Source: Deltaproteobacteria bacterium (lineage in GTDB: Bacteria; Desulfobacterota_C; Deferrisomatia; Deferrisomatales; JACRMM01). From it: a stretch of DNA of 34,717 bases. The stretch covers positions 1 through 34,717 of the forward strand of contig JACRCS010000014.1 of NCBI GenBank assembly GCA_016218905.1, written 5' to 3'. The notes below the pieces were generated by a model. The model saw only the letters and a program-made list of their open reading frames with translations. It was not told the origin of the DNA and made no database searches. The position numbers were made by a program, and so were the translations under genes. Positions 1-9,617 of this stretch are shown piece after piece. How positions within the stretch are numbered: position 1 is the stretch's first letter; each line of letters starts with the position of its first letter.

Positions 1-1089
1 ACCGACGTTCAACCGTTTGATCTCAATCTGAAACTTTTTCTCGATGCGTCGGAATATGTGCTCCGCTATAAGATACGGATGCGGGCCGCTATTATCAGCC
101 AACACTTCCAGGAGTCGGGCGGCAACGATGCGCAGGCCCTGGCCGTGGGCATGGCGATGCGCAAGGAGCTGTGCGGGCTCCTGGTAAACGAGCGCGGTTT
201 GGACTTCGACGACGTGTCACTCTTCCCGTATGAGCTCGTAAGCATCGGGACCCGGTTCTTCGAAGAAATCGCGAAGGTCCGCGCGATGCGGCGGATGTGG
301 GCGAAGCTGGCCAAGGAACACTTCCGCGCGAAGACGGAGAAGGCCTGCCAGCTGCTCATCGCGGTCCACACCTCGGGCCGGACGATGACCTACCAGCAGC
401 CGCTCAACAACATCGTGCGGTGCGCGATCGAGACCCTCGCCGGTGCCATCGCGGGCTGCACGGCGATCGACAACGCGACGCTCGACAACGCCCATGCCGA
501 GCCCTCGGCGCTCGCCGCCCGGATGTCCTTGAACACCCAGCACATCGTCGCCCTGGAGACGGGAGCCACCGACGTGGTGGATCCCCTCGCCGGCTCCTAC
601 TTCGTCGAGTACCTCACGAACAAGGTCGAGGAAGAGGCCTACAAGGTCTGGAGCAAGATCGAAGAACAGGGCGGGATGCTCGCGGCGGTCCGCAAGGGAT
701 ACATCCAGAACCTGTTGAACGAGGAAATGCAGAAGCGCCATCAGGAGGTGGAGAGCGGCGAAAGGCTGATCGTCGGCGTCAACCACCTCGTCATCCCCCC
801 GGAGGAAGACTTCGAGATTCCGATTGCAGAGGTCCACGAGGCCGACTCCGAGAGCATCGCCAGGCGCATGGAGGAGTGGAAGAAGACCCGGGACCTGCCG
901 CTCGTGAGGGATCGTCTGAGCCAACTCTACGCCGACGCCCGCAAAGGCGATCGGTTCAACCTGATGCCCTCGATTATCGAAGCGGTCAAAGCCTACGCAA
1001 CGGCCGGTGAGGTCATGGGCGCCATCCGGCTGGCCAGAGGCTTGAGCTACGACCCGTTCGAAATGATCGAGTGCCCCTTTGCCTTGTGA
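1..1089 (+). CDS. Split B12-dependent acyl-CoA mutase, catalytic (large) subunit, 5'-partial
   Basis: The reading frame is open from base 1, so the true start lies outside the window; 362 residues of the C-terminal part are visible. The family moves a CoA-thioester-bearing carbon by adenosylcobalamin radical chemistry. Family landmarks are FFEEIAKVRAMRRMW, QPLNNIVR and VDPLAGSYFVE. The protein ends before any B12 domain, which is encoded by the next gene, as in IcmA/IcmB and HcmA/HcmB. The SGYHIREAG segment of methylmalonyl-CoA mutase aligns with ISQHFQESGG: the His is kept (visible residue 35) but the preceding Tyr is Gln. The LRxHxQTSG segment reads LIAVHTSGR, so its Arg is replaced (Leu119). 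The residue matching the substrate-carboxylate Arg of methylmalonyl-CoA mutase should fall about three codons upstream of the window. Family membership is firm; the substrate is unknown. Confidence 0.93.
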   Translation, partial: TDVQPFDLNLKLFLDASEYVLRYKIRMRAAIISQHFQESGGNDAQALAVGMAMRKELCGLLVNERGLDFDDVSLFPYELVSIGTRFFEEIAKVRAMRRMWAKLAKEHFRAKTEKACQLLIAVHTSGRTMTYQQPLNNIVRCAIETLAGAIAGCTAIDNATLDNAHAEPSALAARMSLNTQHIVALETGATDVVDPLAGSYFVEYLTNKVEEEAYKVWSKIEEQGGMLAAVRKGYIQNLLNEEMQKRHQEVESGERLIVGVNHLVIPPEEDFEIPIAEVHEADSESIARRMEEWKKTRDLPLVRDRLSQLYADARKGDRFNLMPSIIEAVKAYATAGEVMGAIRLARGLSYDPFEMIECPFAL

Positions 1090-1155
1090 CTGGAAAGCGG
1101 ATCTCCCTTGTGCCGTAGTTAACGGTGAGCGACTGCTCGTGGAGGTGAATAGCGT

Positions 1156-1623
1156 ATGAAACCGGAAAAGAAGATCAAGGCGATCATCTCGATGATCGGT
1201 CTCGACGGCCATACCACCGGGGGAGAGGTCGTTTCCAGATTGCTCCGGGACTCCGGAATCGAAGTCGTGTACCTGGGCGTCAACCAAACGCCGGAGATGA
1301 TCGCGAAAGCCGCCGTTCAAGAGGACGTAGATGCGATCGGGATCAGTTCCCATGCGTCGAACTACTCTCAAATCATCGAGCTCGTCGAACTTCTGAAAAA
1401 GAAGGACATGTCGCACGTCCCGGTATTCTGCGGCGGAACCATACCGAAGCAACAGGTCGCAAGACTGAAGGCGAGCGGTGTAGCCGAGGTCTTTCTTCCA
1501 AGGAGCACTTCCCAGGCGATCGTCACGCGGATCCTCGACCTGGTGCGGACCCGCCCCGCGGACCCCGGCGGAGCGACGGATCGAGACATCGGGGCGAACT
1601 CGCTTCCCACCTCCTTCGCGTAG
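1156..1623 (+). CDS. B12-binding small subunit of the split acyl-CoA mutase
   Basis: A 155-residue stand-alone cobalamin-binding domain of the mutase C-terminal type. The DxHxxG motif is DGHTTG at residues 17-22, with His19 the expected lower cobalt ligand. The second motif, usually SxL, reads SSH at 64-66, so the Leu is His. The GG that closes the nucleotide-tail site is at 93-94. A strong GGAGGTGA lies seven bases before the ATG and fixes the start. The last 25 or so residues are low-complexity and probably flexible. It follows the catalytic subunit by 66 bases and must pair with it. The length fits free B12 subunits such as IcmB or HcmB, but sequence alone does not separate these. Confidence 0.93.
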   Translation: MKPEKKIKAIISMIGLDGHTTGGEVVSRLLRDSGIEVVYLGVNQTPEMIAKAAVQEDVDAIGISSHASNYSQIIELVELLKKKDMSHVPVFCGGTIPKQQVARLKASGVAEVFLPRSTSQAIVTRILDLVRTRPADPGGATDRDIGANSLPTSFA

Positions 1624-1632
1624 AGGACGGCC

Positions 1633-2967
1633 ATGCACTACTTCGACAAGGCGCTGGACACCATATCTCTGAGGGATCTCGAAGCGCTTCAGAACGAGAG
1701 GCTACGGACGCTGGTTGAAAGGTGTTATCGGACGATCCCGTACTACAAGAACCTGTTCGATTCGGTCCGGCTGAAGCCGAGTCACGTTCGCACGACCGCC
1801 GACCTGGCCCACGTCCCCTTCACCGAAAAGAAGGACCTGCGGGGCCTCTACCCCTACGGCTTGCTCGGCTTTCCCGTCGACCAGATCCATCGGTTCGCCG
1901 CTTCCTCGGGCACGACCGGCGTCCCCACTTTGGTCGGCTACACCGAGAAGGACTGGCAGGTCACGATGGCGGAGCAGATGGGCCGGCTCTGGGCCTCCTA
2001 CGACATCGGTCCCGAGGACCTCGTCTACCAATCCTACGGGTACGGCCTCTTCCTCGGCGGGGCTTGCGCGGAGGCAGGGGCGAGGGCCGTCGGAGCTACC
2101 CTCTTCCCGGCCGGACCGGGGCGAACCAAGGCGGCGATCGAGTGGCTGAGGGACATGAAGCACTCGGTCATCTGCTGCACGCCGAGCTTCATTCGATACC
2201 TCGTGGGGGAGGCGGTCGACGCCGGCGTGGACCCCAAGCGGGACTGGATCCTTCGGAGAGGGTGCTTCGGCGGCGAGATGGCTGCTCCCGCCGTGCGCCG
2301 GAAGGTCGAGGCCGAGCTCCCGGACGGCTTCGTCTACCACGACATCTACGGGACCTCGGAGATGGGCGGGTCCACCGTCGCGGGCAGCTGCCCCGCGAGC
2401 GTTCACTCGTGCCAGATGCACGTCCTCGGCGACCACTATTTCGTGGAAGTCATCGACCCCGCCTCGGGGGAGAGGGTCGAACCCGGCGAGATGGGGGAGC
2501 TCGTGATCACGACGCTCACCAAGGAGGCCACCCCCTTCATCCGGTGGCGCACGAGAGACATCTCGCGCCTGGCTGCCGAGCCGTACGGCTGCGCCTGCGG
2601 CCGGGCGGCGCATCCCCTCATCGACCGGATCACCGGCAGATCCGACGACGTGCTGAAGGTACGCGGCACCCTCGTCTTCCCTTCGCAGATCGAGGACATC
2701 CTGAGCCGCATTCCCGGCGTGGGAGAGGGCTGGCAGATCGTCATCGATGCCGAGCGGAGCGCCCTCGATACGCTGAACATCATGGCCGAGGCCGACGCGA
2801 GCTGCTGGAAGGACAAGGAGAGGCTCGAGAAGGTCAGGGGGGAGATCTTCGCCCAGGTCGCGAGCCGCCAGGGGATCACCCCGGTCGTCGAGCTCTGTGA
2901 GCCCCTCTCCCTTCCGCGCTTCGAGGGAAAGGCCAAGCGGGTGGTCGATCGGAGGGCGGCGCATTGA
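1633..2967 (+). CDS. Phenylacetate-CoA ligase-like AMP-forming acid-CoA ligase
   Basis: A 444-residue member of the PaaK branch of the adenylate-forming ligases, close to the usual 430-440. It would activate a carboxylic acid to its CoA thioester using ATP. The phosphate-binding loop SSGTTGVPT is at residues 91-99, the adenine-site motif YGTSE at 239-243, and the hinge region TGRSDDVLKVRG begins near 334. The N-terminal segment RCYRTIPYYKNLF is typical of PaaK proteins. It starts nine bases after the B12 subunit gene, so it is co-transcribed. Lying between the mutase and a solute-binding protein, it probably makes the CoA ester that later enzymes use. PaaK relatives act on phenylacetate but also on other aryl and alkyl acids; the substrate cannot be read here. 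Confidence 0.9.
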   Translation: MHYFDKALDTISLRDLEALQNERLRTLVERCYRTIPYYKNLFDSVRLKPSHVRTTADLAHVPFTEKKDLRGLYPYGLLGFPVDQIHRFAASSGTTGVPTLVGYTEKDWQVTMAEQMGRLWASYDIGPEDLVYQSYGYGLFLGGACAEAGARAVGATLFPAGPGRTKAAIEWLRDMKHSVICCTPSFIRYLVGEAVDAGVDPKRDWILRRGCFGGEMAAPAVRRKVEAELPDGFVYHDIYGTSEMGGSTVAGSCPASVHSCQMHVLGDHYFVEVIDPASGERVEPGEMGELVITTLTKEATPFIRWRTRDISRLAAEPYGCACGRAAHPLIDRITGRSDDVLKVRGTLVFPSQIEDILSRIPGVGEGWQIVIDAERSALDTLNIMAEADASCWKDKERLEKVRGEIFAQVASRQGITPVVELCEPLSLPRFEGKAKRVVDRRAAH

Positions 2968-3026
2968 GCTTGAGTGCCCCGGTGGTCTGGACTCGTCCGT
3001 CAACCCACGAGACAGGAGCAGGTGCC

Positions 3027-4172
3027 ATGGGAAGTCAGTCGAAGATCATAGTCACGTGCGCCCTGGCGCTCGCCTGGGCTCTTCCGGCCCGGAGTGCCGA
3101 ACCGATCCGGATGGGAGCGGTGCTGTCCGTCACGGGCCCCGCCGCCTTCCTGGGCGAACCCGAGCGGAACACCGTGAAGATGCTGGAAGAGGAGATCAAC
3201 AAGAGCGGTGGTCTTCTCGGGCGCAAGGTCGAGTTCATCGTGTACGACGACGAGAGCGACTCCACCAAGGCGGTGATGGCCTTCGATCGGCTGATCAAGA
3301 AGGACCGCGTGGTGGCGGTGGTGGGGCCGACCCTCACCGGGAGCACGCTGGCGATGGTGCCGAAGGCCGAGGACGCCCGGGTCCCGCTCGTCTCCATGGC
3401 CGCGGCGAAGAAGATCGTGCAGCCCACCAAGAAGTGGGTCTTCAAGAGCCCGCAGAGCGACGACCTGGCGGTCAAGGCCATCTTGAAGCACGCCAAGAAG
3501 AACGGCATCTCCAAGCTGGCGCTCGTCACCGCGACGGACGCCTACGGGGCCGCGGGTCGGGAGGAGCTCAAGGAGCTGGCGCCGGCGGCCGGGATGACCG
3601 TGGTGGCCGACGAGGTCTTCGCCCCGAAGGATACCGACATGACCGTGCAGCTCACCAAGATCCGGGGGACGGACGCCCAGGCGATCATCTGCTGGGGCGC
3701 GAATCCGGGCCCGGCGGTGATCGTGCGGAATCGGGCCCACCTCGGGATCAAGCTGCCGCTGTACATGAGCCATGCCGTCGGATCGAAGAAGTTCATCGAG
3801 CTCGCCGGTCCCGAAAACGCCGAGGGGATCATGCTGCCGGCCGGCCGGCTGATCGTGGAAGACCAGGTCCCCGCCAACCATCCCCAGAAGAAGGTGCTCT
3901 CCGCCTATAAGCGGGACTACGAGAAGAAGTTCCAGCAGGAGGTTTCGACCTTCGGAGGACACGCCTGGGACGCCATCATGCTCGTGGTCAACGCGGTCAA
4001 GGTGGGGAATTCCGCCGAGCCGGCGGCGATTCGGGACTCCCTTGAGAAGATCACGAGGTTTCAGGGGACGGCCGGGGAGTTCAACCTCTCGGCTCAGGAT
4101 CACAACGGCTTGGGTGACGGTTCTTTCGTCATGGTGAAGATCATCAAGGGCGACTGGGAAGCCATTCAGTAG
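3027..4172 (+). CDS. LivK-type periplasmic substrate-binding protein of a branched-chain-amino-acid-family ABC transporter
   Basis: A 381-residue type I periplasmic binding protein. The start at ATG 3027 is preferred over an upstream in-frame TTG at 2964 because it follows a GGAG site and begins a clean signal peptide (basic start, hydrophobic core [10 protein letters not shown], likely cleavage after ARSA at residue 24). The mature protein opens with [17 protein letters not shown], typical of LivK/urea/amide-binding relatives, followed by the [13 protein letters not shown] segment. Its membrane and ATPase partners are encoded downstream at 6124-9570. In catabolic clusters of this kind the protein often binds an aromatic or short-chain acid rather than an amino acid, so the CoA enzymes around it are a better guide to the ligand than the family name. 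Confidence 0.92.
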   Translation: MGSQSKIIVTCALALAWALPARSAEPIRMGAVLSVTGPAAFLGEPERNTVKMLEEEINKSGGLLGRKVEFIVYDDESDSTKAVMAFDRLIKKDRVVAVVGPTLTGSTLAMVPKAEDARVPLVSMAAAKKIVQPTKKWVFKSPQSDDLAVKAILKHAKKNGISKLALVTATDAYGAAGREELKELAPAAGMTVVADEVFAPKDTDMTVQLTKIRGTDAQAIICWGANPGPAVIVRNRAHLGIKLPLYMSHAVGSKKFIELAGPENAEGIMLPAGRLIVEDQVPANHPQKKVLSAYKRDYEKKFQQEVSTFGGHAWDAIMLVVNAVKVGNSAEPAAIRDSLEKITRFQGTAGEFNLSAQDHNGLGDGSFVMVKIIKGDWEAIQ

Positions 4173-4206
4173 CTTGCAGGAGCCACCTGGAGGGGCAGCG
4201 GAGAGC

Positions 4207-5361
4207 ATGATGGGGGCACTGCAGGGGATCAGAGACCTCGAGTTCGCGGGCATCGGGCCGGTGCCGTTCTGCGCCATGATGCTCTCCGACGCCGGGGCCG
4301 ACGTGATCCGGGTCGACCGGAGAGCGGAGGAAGGCCCCGACGAGGCTCCAGATCTCTTCCATCCGGGTCGGTTCGGGGTCACGAACCGCGGGCGGCGGTC
4401 CGTCGCCTTCGACCTGAAGAAGCCCGGGGCCGTCGACGCGATCTTGCGGCTCGTCCAGAGCGCGGACGTTCTCATCGAGGGCTTTCGTCCGGGCGTCATG
4501 GAGCGGCTGGGTTTGGGGCCGGAGGTGTGCCTCGCCCGGAACCCGCGGCTGGTCTACGGCCGGATGACGGGGTGGGGGCAGGAAGGTCCCCTGGCCTCGG
4601 TGCCCGGGCATGACATCAACTACATCGCAATCGCCGGCGCCCTCCACGCCGTGGGGCGCGCCGGCGAGCCGCCGGTTCCGCCGCTCAACCTCGTGGGCGA
4701 CTTCGGTGGCGGCGCCATGATGCTGGCCTTCGGCGTGCTCTGCGGGCTCCTCCAGGCGCAAAGGTCCGGCAAGGGACAGGTCGTCGACGCCGCCATGAGC
4801 GATGGAGCCGCTCTGCTCATGGCCCTGATGTACGGCTTGAAGGCCCAGGGGCTCTGGAGCAACGAACGAGGGGCGAACCTCTTCGACGGCGGCGCCCACT
4901 TCTACGGGACGTTCGAGTGCGCCGACGGAAGGAGCGTCGCGGTCGGGGCCCTCGAGCCCCAGTTCTACGACGTCCTCCTGCGGCGGTGCGGCTTCGACGA
5001 TCCCCGGCCCGAGGAGCAGCTGAACGCCACCCGGTGGAGGGAGTTGAGGGAGCGGCTCGCGACCGTCTTCCGCTCGAAGACCCGCCAGGAGTGGTGCGAC
5101 CTCCTCTACGGGACGGACGCGTGTTTCGCCCCGGTCCTCGACCTCGACGAGGCTCCGGAAGACCCGCACAACCGCGCCCGCGCGGTGTTCGTGGAAGTGG
5201 CCGGGGTCGTGCAGCCTGCGCCTGCGCCGAGGTTCAGCCGCACGCCGTCCCGAATCCAGGGGCCTCCGCCCCGCGCGGGGGAGCATACGGAGGCGGTGCT
5301 GCGGGAGTTCGGGTTCGCGGAGCCGGAGCTCCGGGTCCTGGCGGAGTGCGGGGTGATCTGA
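4207..5361 (+). CDS. Alpha-methylacyl-CoA racemase-like enzyme (CoA-transferase family III)
   Basis: A 384-residue protein of the CaiB/BaiF family, closest in motifs to alpha-methylacyl-CoA racemase, which interconverts R and S 2-methylacyl-CoA by proton exchange at C2. The N-terminus [16 protein letters not shown] and the block [14 protein letters not shown] are characteristic. All three residues known as catalytic in the Mycobacterium enzyme have counterparts: His135 (GHDINY), Asp165 (NLVGDFGGG) and Glu250 (ALEPQFY). This argues for a racemase rather than a CoA transferase, which uses a different Asp nucleophile. The start at ATG 4207 is chosen because the family fold begins there; a TTG at 4174 and an ATG at 4210 are alternatives. 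It sits between the binding protein and a flavoprotein in one operon. Confidence 0.9.
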   Translation: MMGALQGIRDLEFAGIGPVPFCAMMLSDAGADVIRVDRRAEEGPDEAPDLFHPGRFGVTNRGRRSVAFDLKKPGAVDAILRLVQSADVLIEGFRPGVMERLGLGPEVCLARNPRLVYGRMTGWGQEGPLASVPGHDINYIAIAGALHAVGRAGEPPVPPLNLVGDFGGGAMMLAFGVLCGLLQAQRSGKGQVVDAAMSDGAALLMALMYGLKAQGLWSNERGANLFDGGAHFYGTFECADGRSVAVGALEPQFYDVLLRRCGFDDPRPEEQLNATRWRELRERLATVFRSKTRQEWCDLLYGTDACFAPVLDLDEAPEDPHNRARAVFVEVAGVVQPAPAPRFSRTPSRIQGPPPRAGEHTEAVLREFGFAEPELRVLAECGVI

Positions 5362-5426
5362 GGGCCGCGGCAGCTGCCTCCGGCGCGGCGTTGGGGGAAA
5401 AGGCCAAGTTGGCGGAAGGGAGGACG

Positions 5427-6089
5427 ATGGAACTTCAGGACGCTGTTCGGGAGAGACACACGATCCGCGCATTCCTGCCGGATCCCATCCCCCGGGGGCC
5501 GATCGAGAAGATCGTGGACGTGGCCCGCTGGGCTCCCTCCTGGGGCAATACGCAGCCGTGGGAGATCGTCGCGGCCGACGGAGAGAAGGTCAGGGAGCTC
5601 GGTCGGGCCCTGGGGGAGGCGACCGCCGAGGGGCGCGCTCCTAACCCGGACCTTCCTATTCCGGACGAGTGGCCGGAGCCACACAAGGCCAGATACGTGC
5701 AGCTGGGCAGAGGCCTGCTGACGAAGCTCGGCATCCGTCGCGAGGACGGGGAGGCCAGGCGGCGGCACTACGTGCAGATGGCCAGGTTCTTCGGGGCGCC
5801 GACCGCCCTCTACCTGTGCATCGACGCACGGCTGAACGCGCCTTACGCGTGCCTGGACCTCGGTTCCATCGGGACGACCATCTGCTATCTGGCGCGCGAG
5901 GAGGGGCTGGGGAGCACCTACCTTGCCGCGTCGATGCTCTACCCGGACCTCGTGAGAGCGATTTTGGGCATCCCCGCGGACAAGAAGATCGTGATCGGGA
6001 TCGCGCTCGGGCTGCCGGATCCCGAGGCCCCCGGAAGCCTCTTTCGGGCCGAGCGCGCGGCCCGCAACGAGATCCTGAGATTCGCGTGA
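5427..6089 (+). CDS. Nitroreductase-family FMN-dependent oxidoreductase
   Basis: A 220-residue flavoprotein of the nitroreductase fold. The N-terminal RHTIRAFLPDPIP segment matches the phosphate-binding RxSxRxF motif, APSWGNTQPW is the FMN/active-site block, and DLGSIGTTICYLA is the usual dimer-interface helix. A GGGAGG site four bases before the ATG supports the start. The family uses NAD(P)H to reduce nitroaromatics, quinones, enones or iodotyrosine, and can also desaturate. Its place inside an acyl-CoA operon suggests a redox step on the imported compound or its CoA ester, but no residue defines the substrate. It has 65 bases on its left and 34 on its right, so it is co-transcribed. Confidence 0.87.
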   Translation: MELQDAVRERHTIRAFLPDPIPRGPIEKIVDVARWAPSWGNTQPWEIVAADGEKVRELGRALGEATAEGRAPNPDLPIPDEWPEPHKARYVQLGRGLLTKLGIRREDGEARRRHYVQMARFFGAPTALYLCIDARLNAPYACLDLGSIGTTICYLAREEGLGSTYLAASMLYPDLVRAILGIPADKKIVIGIALGLPDPEAPGSLFRAERAARNEILRFA

Positions 6090-6123
6090 CGGGGGCCTGT
6101 GCCCCGGAGGATGACCGAGAGCC

Positions 6124-7008
6124 ATGCCATCTGCGCCGCAACTGCTCCAATACGTGATCTCCGGAACCACGGTCGGCTCGACGTACGGGCTCACGGCCCT
6201 GGGCTTCACGATGATCTACAACACGACGGACATCGTGAACTTCGCCCAAGGCGAGTTCGTGATGCTCGGCGGCATGCTGGCCGTCTTCGCCATGCGCTGG
6301 GGCCACCTGCCCCTGCCCGCGGCCGTGCTCCTGTCGGTCGTCGCCGTCACCGCCCTCGGGGTCGTCGTTGACCGCCTGACGATCCGGCCGGTGCGCAGCC
6401 GCTCGGTGCTTTCCCTGATCATCATCACGGTCGCGGTCTCCATCCTGCTGCGCGGCGGCGCCATGCTGCTGTTCGGCAAGGATACGTTCCCCCTGCCCCC
6501 CTTCACCGGCGGCGCCCCGGTGCTCCTGGCAGGGGCCACGGTCCTTCCCCAGAACCTCTGGGTCCTGGGCATCGCGCTCGCCACGCTGGGCTCGATGAAG
6601 CTCTTCTTCGACCGGACGATCGTCGGCAAGGCGATGCTCGCCTGCGCCTTCGACGCTCAGGCCGCGTCGCTCATGGGCATCCACGTCGCCGGCATGGTAA
6701 CGCTCTCTTTCGCCCTCTCGGCGCTGGTCGGCTCCCTCGGCGGCGTGATCCTCGCCCCGCTCACGCTCACCTCCTACGACGCGGGGGTGCTCTTGGGACT
6801 GAAGGGGTTTGCCGCGTGCATCCTGGGAGGGCTCGGCAACCCCTTCGGGGCCGTGGCCGGGGGGATGCTCCTCGGAACCCTGGAGGCCCTCGGGGCCGGG
6901 CTCGTGTCCTCCGGATACAAGGACGCCCTGGCCTTCATCATCCTGCTGGCGCTCCTGTTCGTGCGGCCGTCGGGCCTCTTCGGGAAAAAGCTGGGGGAGA
7001 GGGTCTAG
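6124..7008 (+). CDS. livH: LivH-type ABC transporter inner-membrane permease
   Basis: A 294-residue polytopic membrane protein with the LivH signature near its N-terminus (YGLTALGFTMIYNTTDIVNFAQGEF region, residues 19-43) and the conserved GLKGFAACILGGLGNPFGAVAGG block near 226-248 that contacts the ATPase. About eight hydrophobic segments can be seen. It pairs with the LivM-type protein whose ATG begins two bases after its stop. Function: one half of the translocation pore for the ligand delivered by the binding protein encoded at 3027. Length and motif order are normal for the family. Confidence 0.93.
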   Translation: MPSAPQLLQYVISGTTVGSTYGLTALGFTMIYNTTDIVNFAQGEFVMLGGMLAVFAMRWGHLPLPAAVLLSVVAVTALGVVVDRLTIRPVRSRSVLSLIIITVAVSILLRGGAMLLFGKDTFPLPPFTGGAPVLLAGATVLPQNLWVLGIALATLGSMKLFFDRTIVGKAMLACAFDAQAASLMGIHVAGMVTLSFALSALVGSLGGVILAPLTLTSYDAGVLLGLKGFAACILGGLGNPFGAVAGGMLLGTLEALGAGLVSSGYKDALAFIILLALLFVRPSGLFGKKLGERV

Positions 7009-7009
7009 G

Positions 7010-8050
7010 ATGCAGGCGCTGAAGGACAGAGGCCATCCGCTGGGTCTCCTCGCTCTCCTCGCCGCGATCGTGGCGGTGCCTTGGGCCCTGCCCAACGAGT
7101 ACTACCTGACCGTCCTCATCGTGGGAGGGTTCCACGTGATCGCGGCCCTGGGGCTGAACCTGCTCCTAGGGTTCGCCGGTCAGATCTCGCTGGGGCACGC
7201 CGCGTTCTACGGGCTCTCGGCGTACACGACGGGGATCCTCACGGGGACGTACCAGTGGCCGGTCCTCGGCGGAGCCGCCGCCGCCCTGGGCCTAGTGCTG
7301 GCGGTCTCGCTCCTCATCGGGGCGCCGACCCTGAAGCTCAAAGGGCACTATCTCGCCATGGGGACCCTGGGCTTCGGCGTCATCGTCTACATCGTCCTCA
7401 ACGAGACGATGGGGCTGACCGGAGGGCCTTCGGGCTTCACCGGAATCCCCAAGTTCAACGTCGCCGGCTGGCAGCCCTCCTCCGACCGCCAGTACTACTA
7501 CCTGATCTGGGGCGTGGCCTTCGTGCTCTTCGTCCTGGCGCAGAATCTGGTGCGGTCGCGGCTGGGAAGGGCGCTTCGGGCGATCCACACGAGCGAGGCC
7601 GCGGCTTCGGTGCTCGGCATCGACGTGTCCCGCTACAAGCTCTTCGTCTTCGTGCTGAGCGCCCTCTACGCGGCCGTTGCGGGAATCCTCTACGCCCACT
7701 ACGTGACCTTCGTCTCGCCGGGGAGCTTCGGGTTCGGCTTCTCGGTGGAGCTGGTCACCATGGTCGTCCTCGGGGGAATGGGCTCCCTCTGGGGCGCCCT
7801 GATGGGCGCCCTCTTCCTGACCGGCCTGCCCGAGGTGCTCCGCGCGGTCGAGAACTTCGACGTCCTCGTCTACGGCGCGGTCCTGCTGCTCTGCATGATG
7901 TTCTTCCCCGGAGGGTTCGCCGAGGGCTTCCAGAAGGTCGGGCATGCCCTCGGCAGGCTCTTCGGCCGGGCCGCGGTGCCGGCGGGGGGAGACCCTCTCT
8001 TTGCCCCCCGGGCGATTCCTTTGCCGGACGAGAAGGGGGCCCAGCCGTGA
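7010..8050 (+). CDS. livM: LivM-type ABC transporter inner-membrane permease
   Basis: A 346-residue polytopic membrane protein. The signature LLLGFAGQISLGHAAFYG lies near residue 45, and TLKLKGHYLAMGTLGFG and VVLGGMGSLWGALMGA follow, as usual in LivM. The start at ATG 7010 is chosen over longer in-frame options because a GGGGGAGAGG site precedes it and because it leaves only one base after the livH stop. About nine hydrophobic segments are visible. The C-terminal 30 residues are a Gly/Pro-rich cytoplasmic tail. The stop overlaps the GTG of the next ATPase gene by the sequence GTGA, so translation is coupled. Confidence 0.93.
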   Translation: MQALKDRGHPLGLLALLAAIVAVPWALPNEYYLTVLIVGGFHVIAALGLNLLLGFAGQISLGHAAFYGLSAYTTGILTGTYQWPVLGGAAAALGLVLAVSLLIGAPTLKLKGHYLAMGTLGFGVIVYIVLNETMGLTGGPSGFTGIPKFNVAGWQPSSDRQYYYLIWGVAFVLFVLAQNLVRSRLGRALRAIHTSEAAASVLGIDVSRYKLFVFVLSALYAAVAGILYAHYVTFVSPGSFGFGFSVELVTMVVLGGMGSLWGALMGALFLTGLPEVLRAVENFDVLVYGAVLLLCMMFFPGGFAEGFQKVGHALGRLFGRAAVPAGGDPLFAPRAIPLPDEKGAQP

Positions 8051-8829
8051 GCCGGCCGGCCGAGAGCGGCGCCACCCTCCGGGGTGAGCGGATCAGCCTC
8101 TACTTCGGCGGGATCGCTGCCCTGCAGGACGTCCACTTCACGGTCCGGCAGGGGACGCTTCACGCCGTCATCGGGCCGAACGGCGCTGGCAAGACCTCGC
8201 TCTTCAACGTCATCACCGGCTTCTACCGGCCGAACGCGGGGGACGTCTACCTCGAGGGGGCGCGCCTGTCCGGGCTCGCTCCCCATCGGGTCGCCAGGGC
8301 CGGCATCGTGCGGACGTTTCAGAACCTCGAGATCTTCTCCAACATGACCGCCCTCGAGAACGTCGTGACGGGCGGTCACCTCCACGGCCGGTACGGCGCG
8401 GTGGACTCGTTGCTGCGCACCCCCCGTTACTTCCGTCGGGAGCGGGAGCTGCGCGACCGGGCCGAGTCGTGGCTCGACTTCGTCGGTCTCAGCCACGTAC
8501 GCGACACCCGGGCCTCCCAGCTCCCCTACGGCTCCCAGCGCCTGCTCGAAATCGCTCGGGCGCTCTGCGCCCAGCCGAGGATCCTGCTCCTCGACGAGCC
8601 CGCGGCCGGGCTCAACCTGAAGGAGACGCGCGCCCTGGGGGACCTGGTTCGACGGATCGTCGACCGGGGTACCACCGTCCTCCTGGTCGAGCACGACATG
8701 GACCTGGTGATGAACGTGTCGGATCGCGTCCTGGTCATGAACTTCGGCGAGGTGATCGCCGACGGCACGCCCGGCGAGGTCCAGCGGGACCGGGCCGTCG
8801 TCGCGGCCTACCTCGGACACGAGGAGTGA
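8047..8829 (+). CDS. livG: LivG-type ABC transporter ATPase
   Basis: A 260-residue ATPase. The GTG start at 8047 overlaps the livM stop by four bases. Walker A is GPNGAGKTS at residues 43-51; the signature reads LPYGSQRLLEIARAL (LSYGxQR type, typical of LivG); Walker B is ILLLDEP, followed by the H-loop VEHDMDLVM. LivG proteins carry an insertion between Walker A and the signature that contacts the permease, and the stretch TFQNLEIFSNMTALENV fits. It forms a heterodimer with the next gene product and drives uptake. Nothing is missing. Confidence 0.94.
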   Translation: MSRPAESGATLRGERISLYFGGIAALQDVHFTVRQGTLHAVIGPNGAGKTSLFNVITGFYRPNAGDVYLEGARLSGLAPHRVARAGIVRTFQNLEIFSNMTALENVVTGGHLHGRYGAVDSLLRTPRYFRRERELRDRAESWLDFVGLSHVRDTRASQLPYGSQRLLEIARALCAQPRILLLDEPAAGLNLKETRALGDLVRRIVDRGTTVLLVEHDMDLVMNVSDRVLVMNFGEVIADGTPGEVQRDRAVVAAYLGHEE

Positions 8830-8835
8830 GCGGCC

Positions 8836-9570
<735 letters not shown>

Positions 9571-9617
9571 AGGAAGGGCGAGGCCTGAGAGGCCAGGGGA
9601 AGCGCGATGGAGGGGAC

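Noticed and set aside
217..1638. Long minus-strand open frame opposite the mutase genes
   Set aside because: Low-complexity Arg/Gly/Asp-rich translation with no motif; it is the antisense shadow of two clear genes in GC-rich DNA. The same applies to 3000-4499, 7870-9519 and 28738-30501 on the minus strand.
3000..3026. Upstream start (TTG 2964) for the LivK-type protein
   Set aside because: It would add 21 residues before a good signal peptide and lacks a ribosome site; ATG 3027 has both.
5269..5280. Perfect palindrome CCCCGCGCGGGG
   Set aside because: Lies inside the racemase coding sequence and is explained by GC-rich codons; it lacks the ATCC/GGAT arms of the repeated hairpin.
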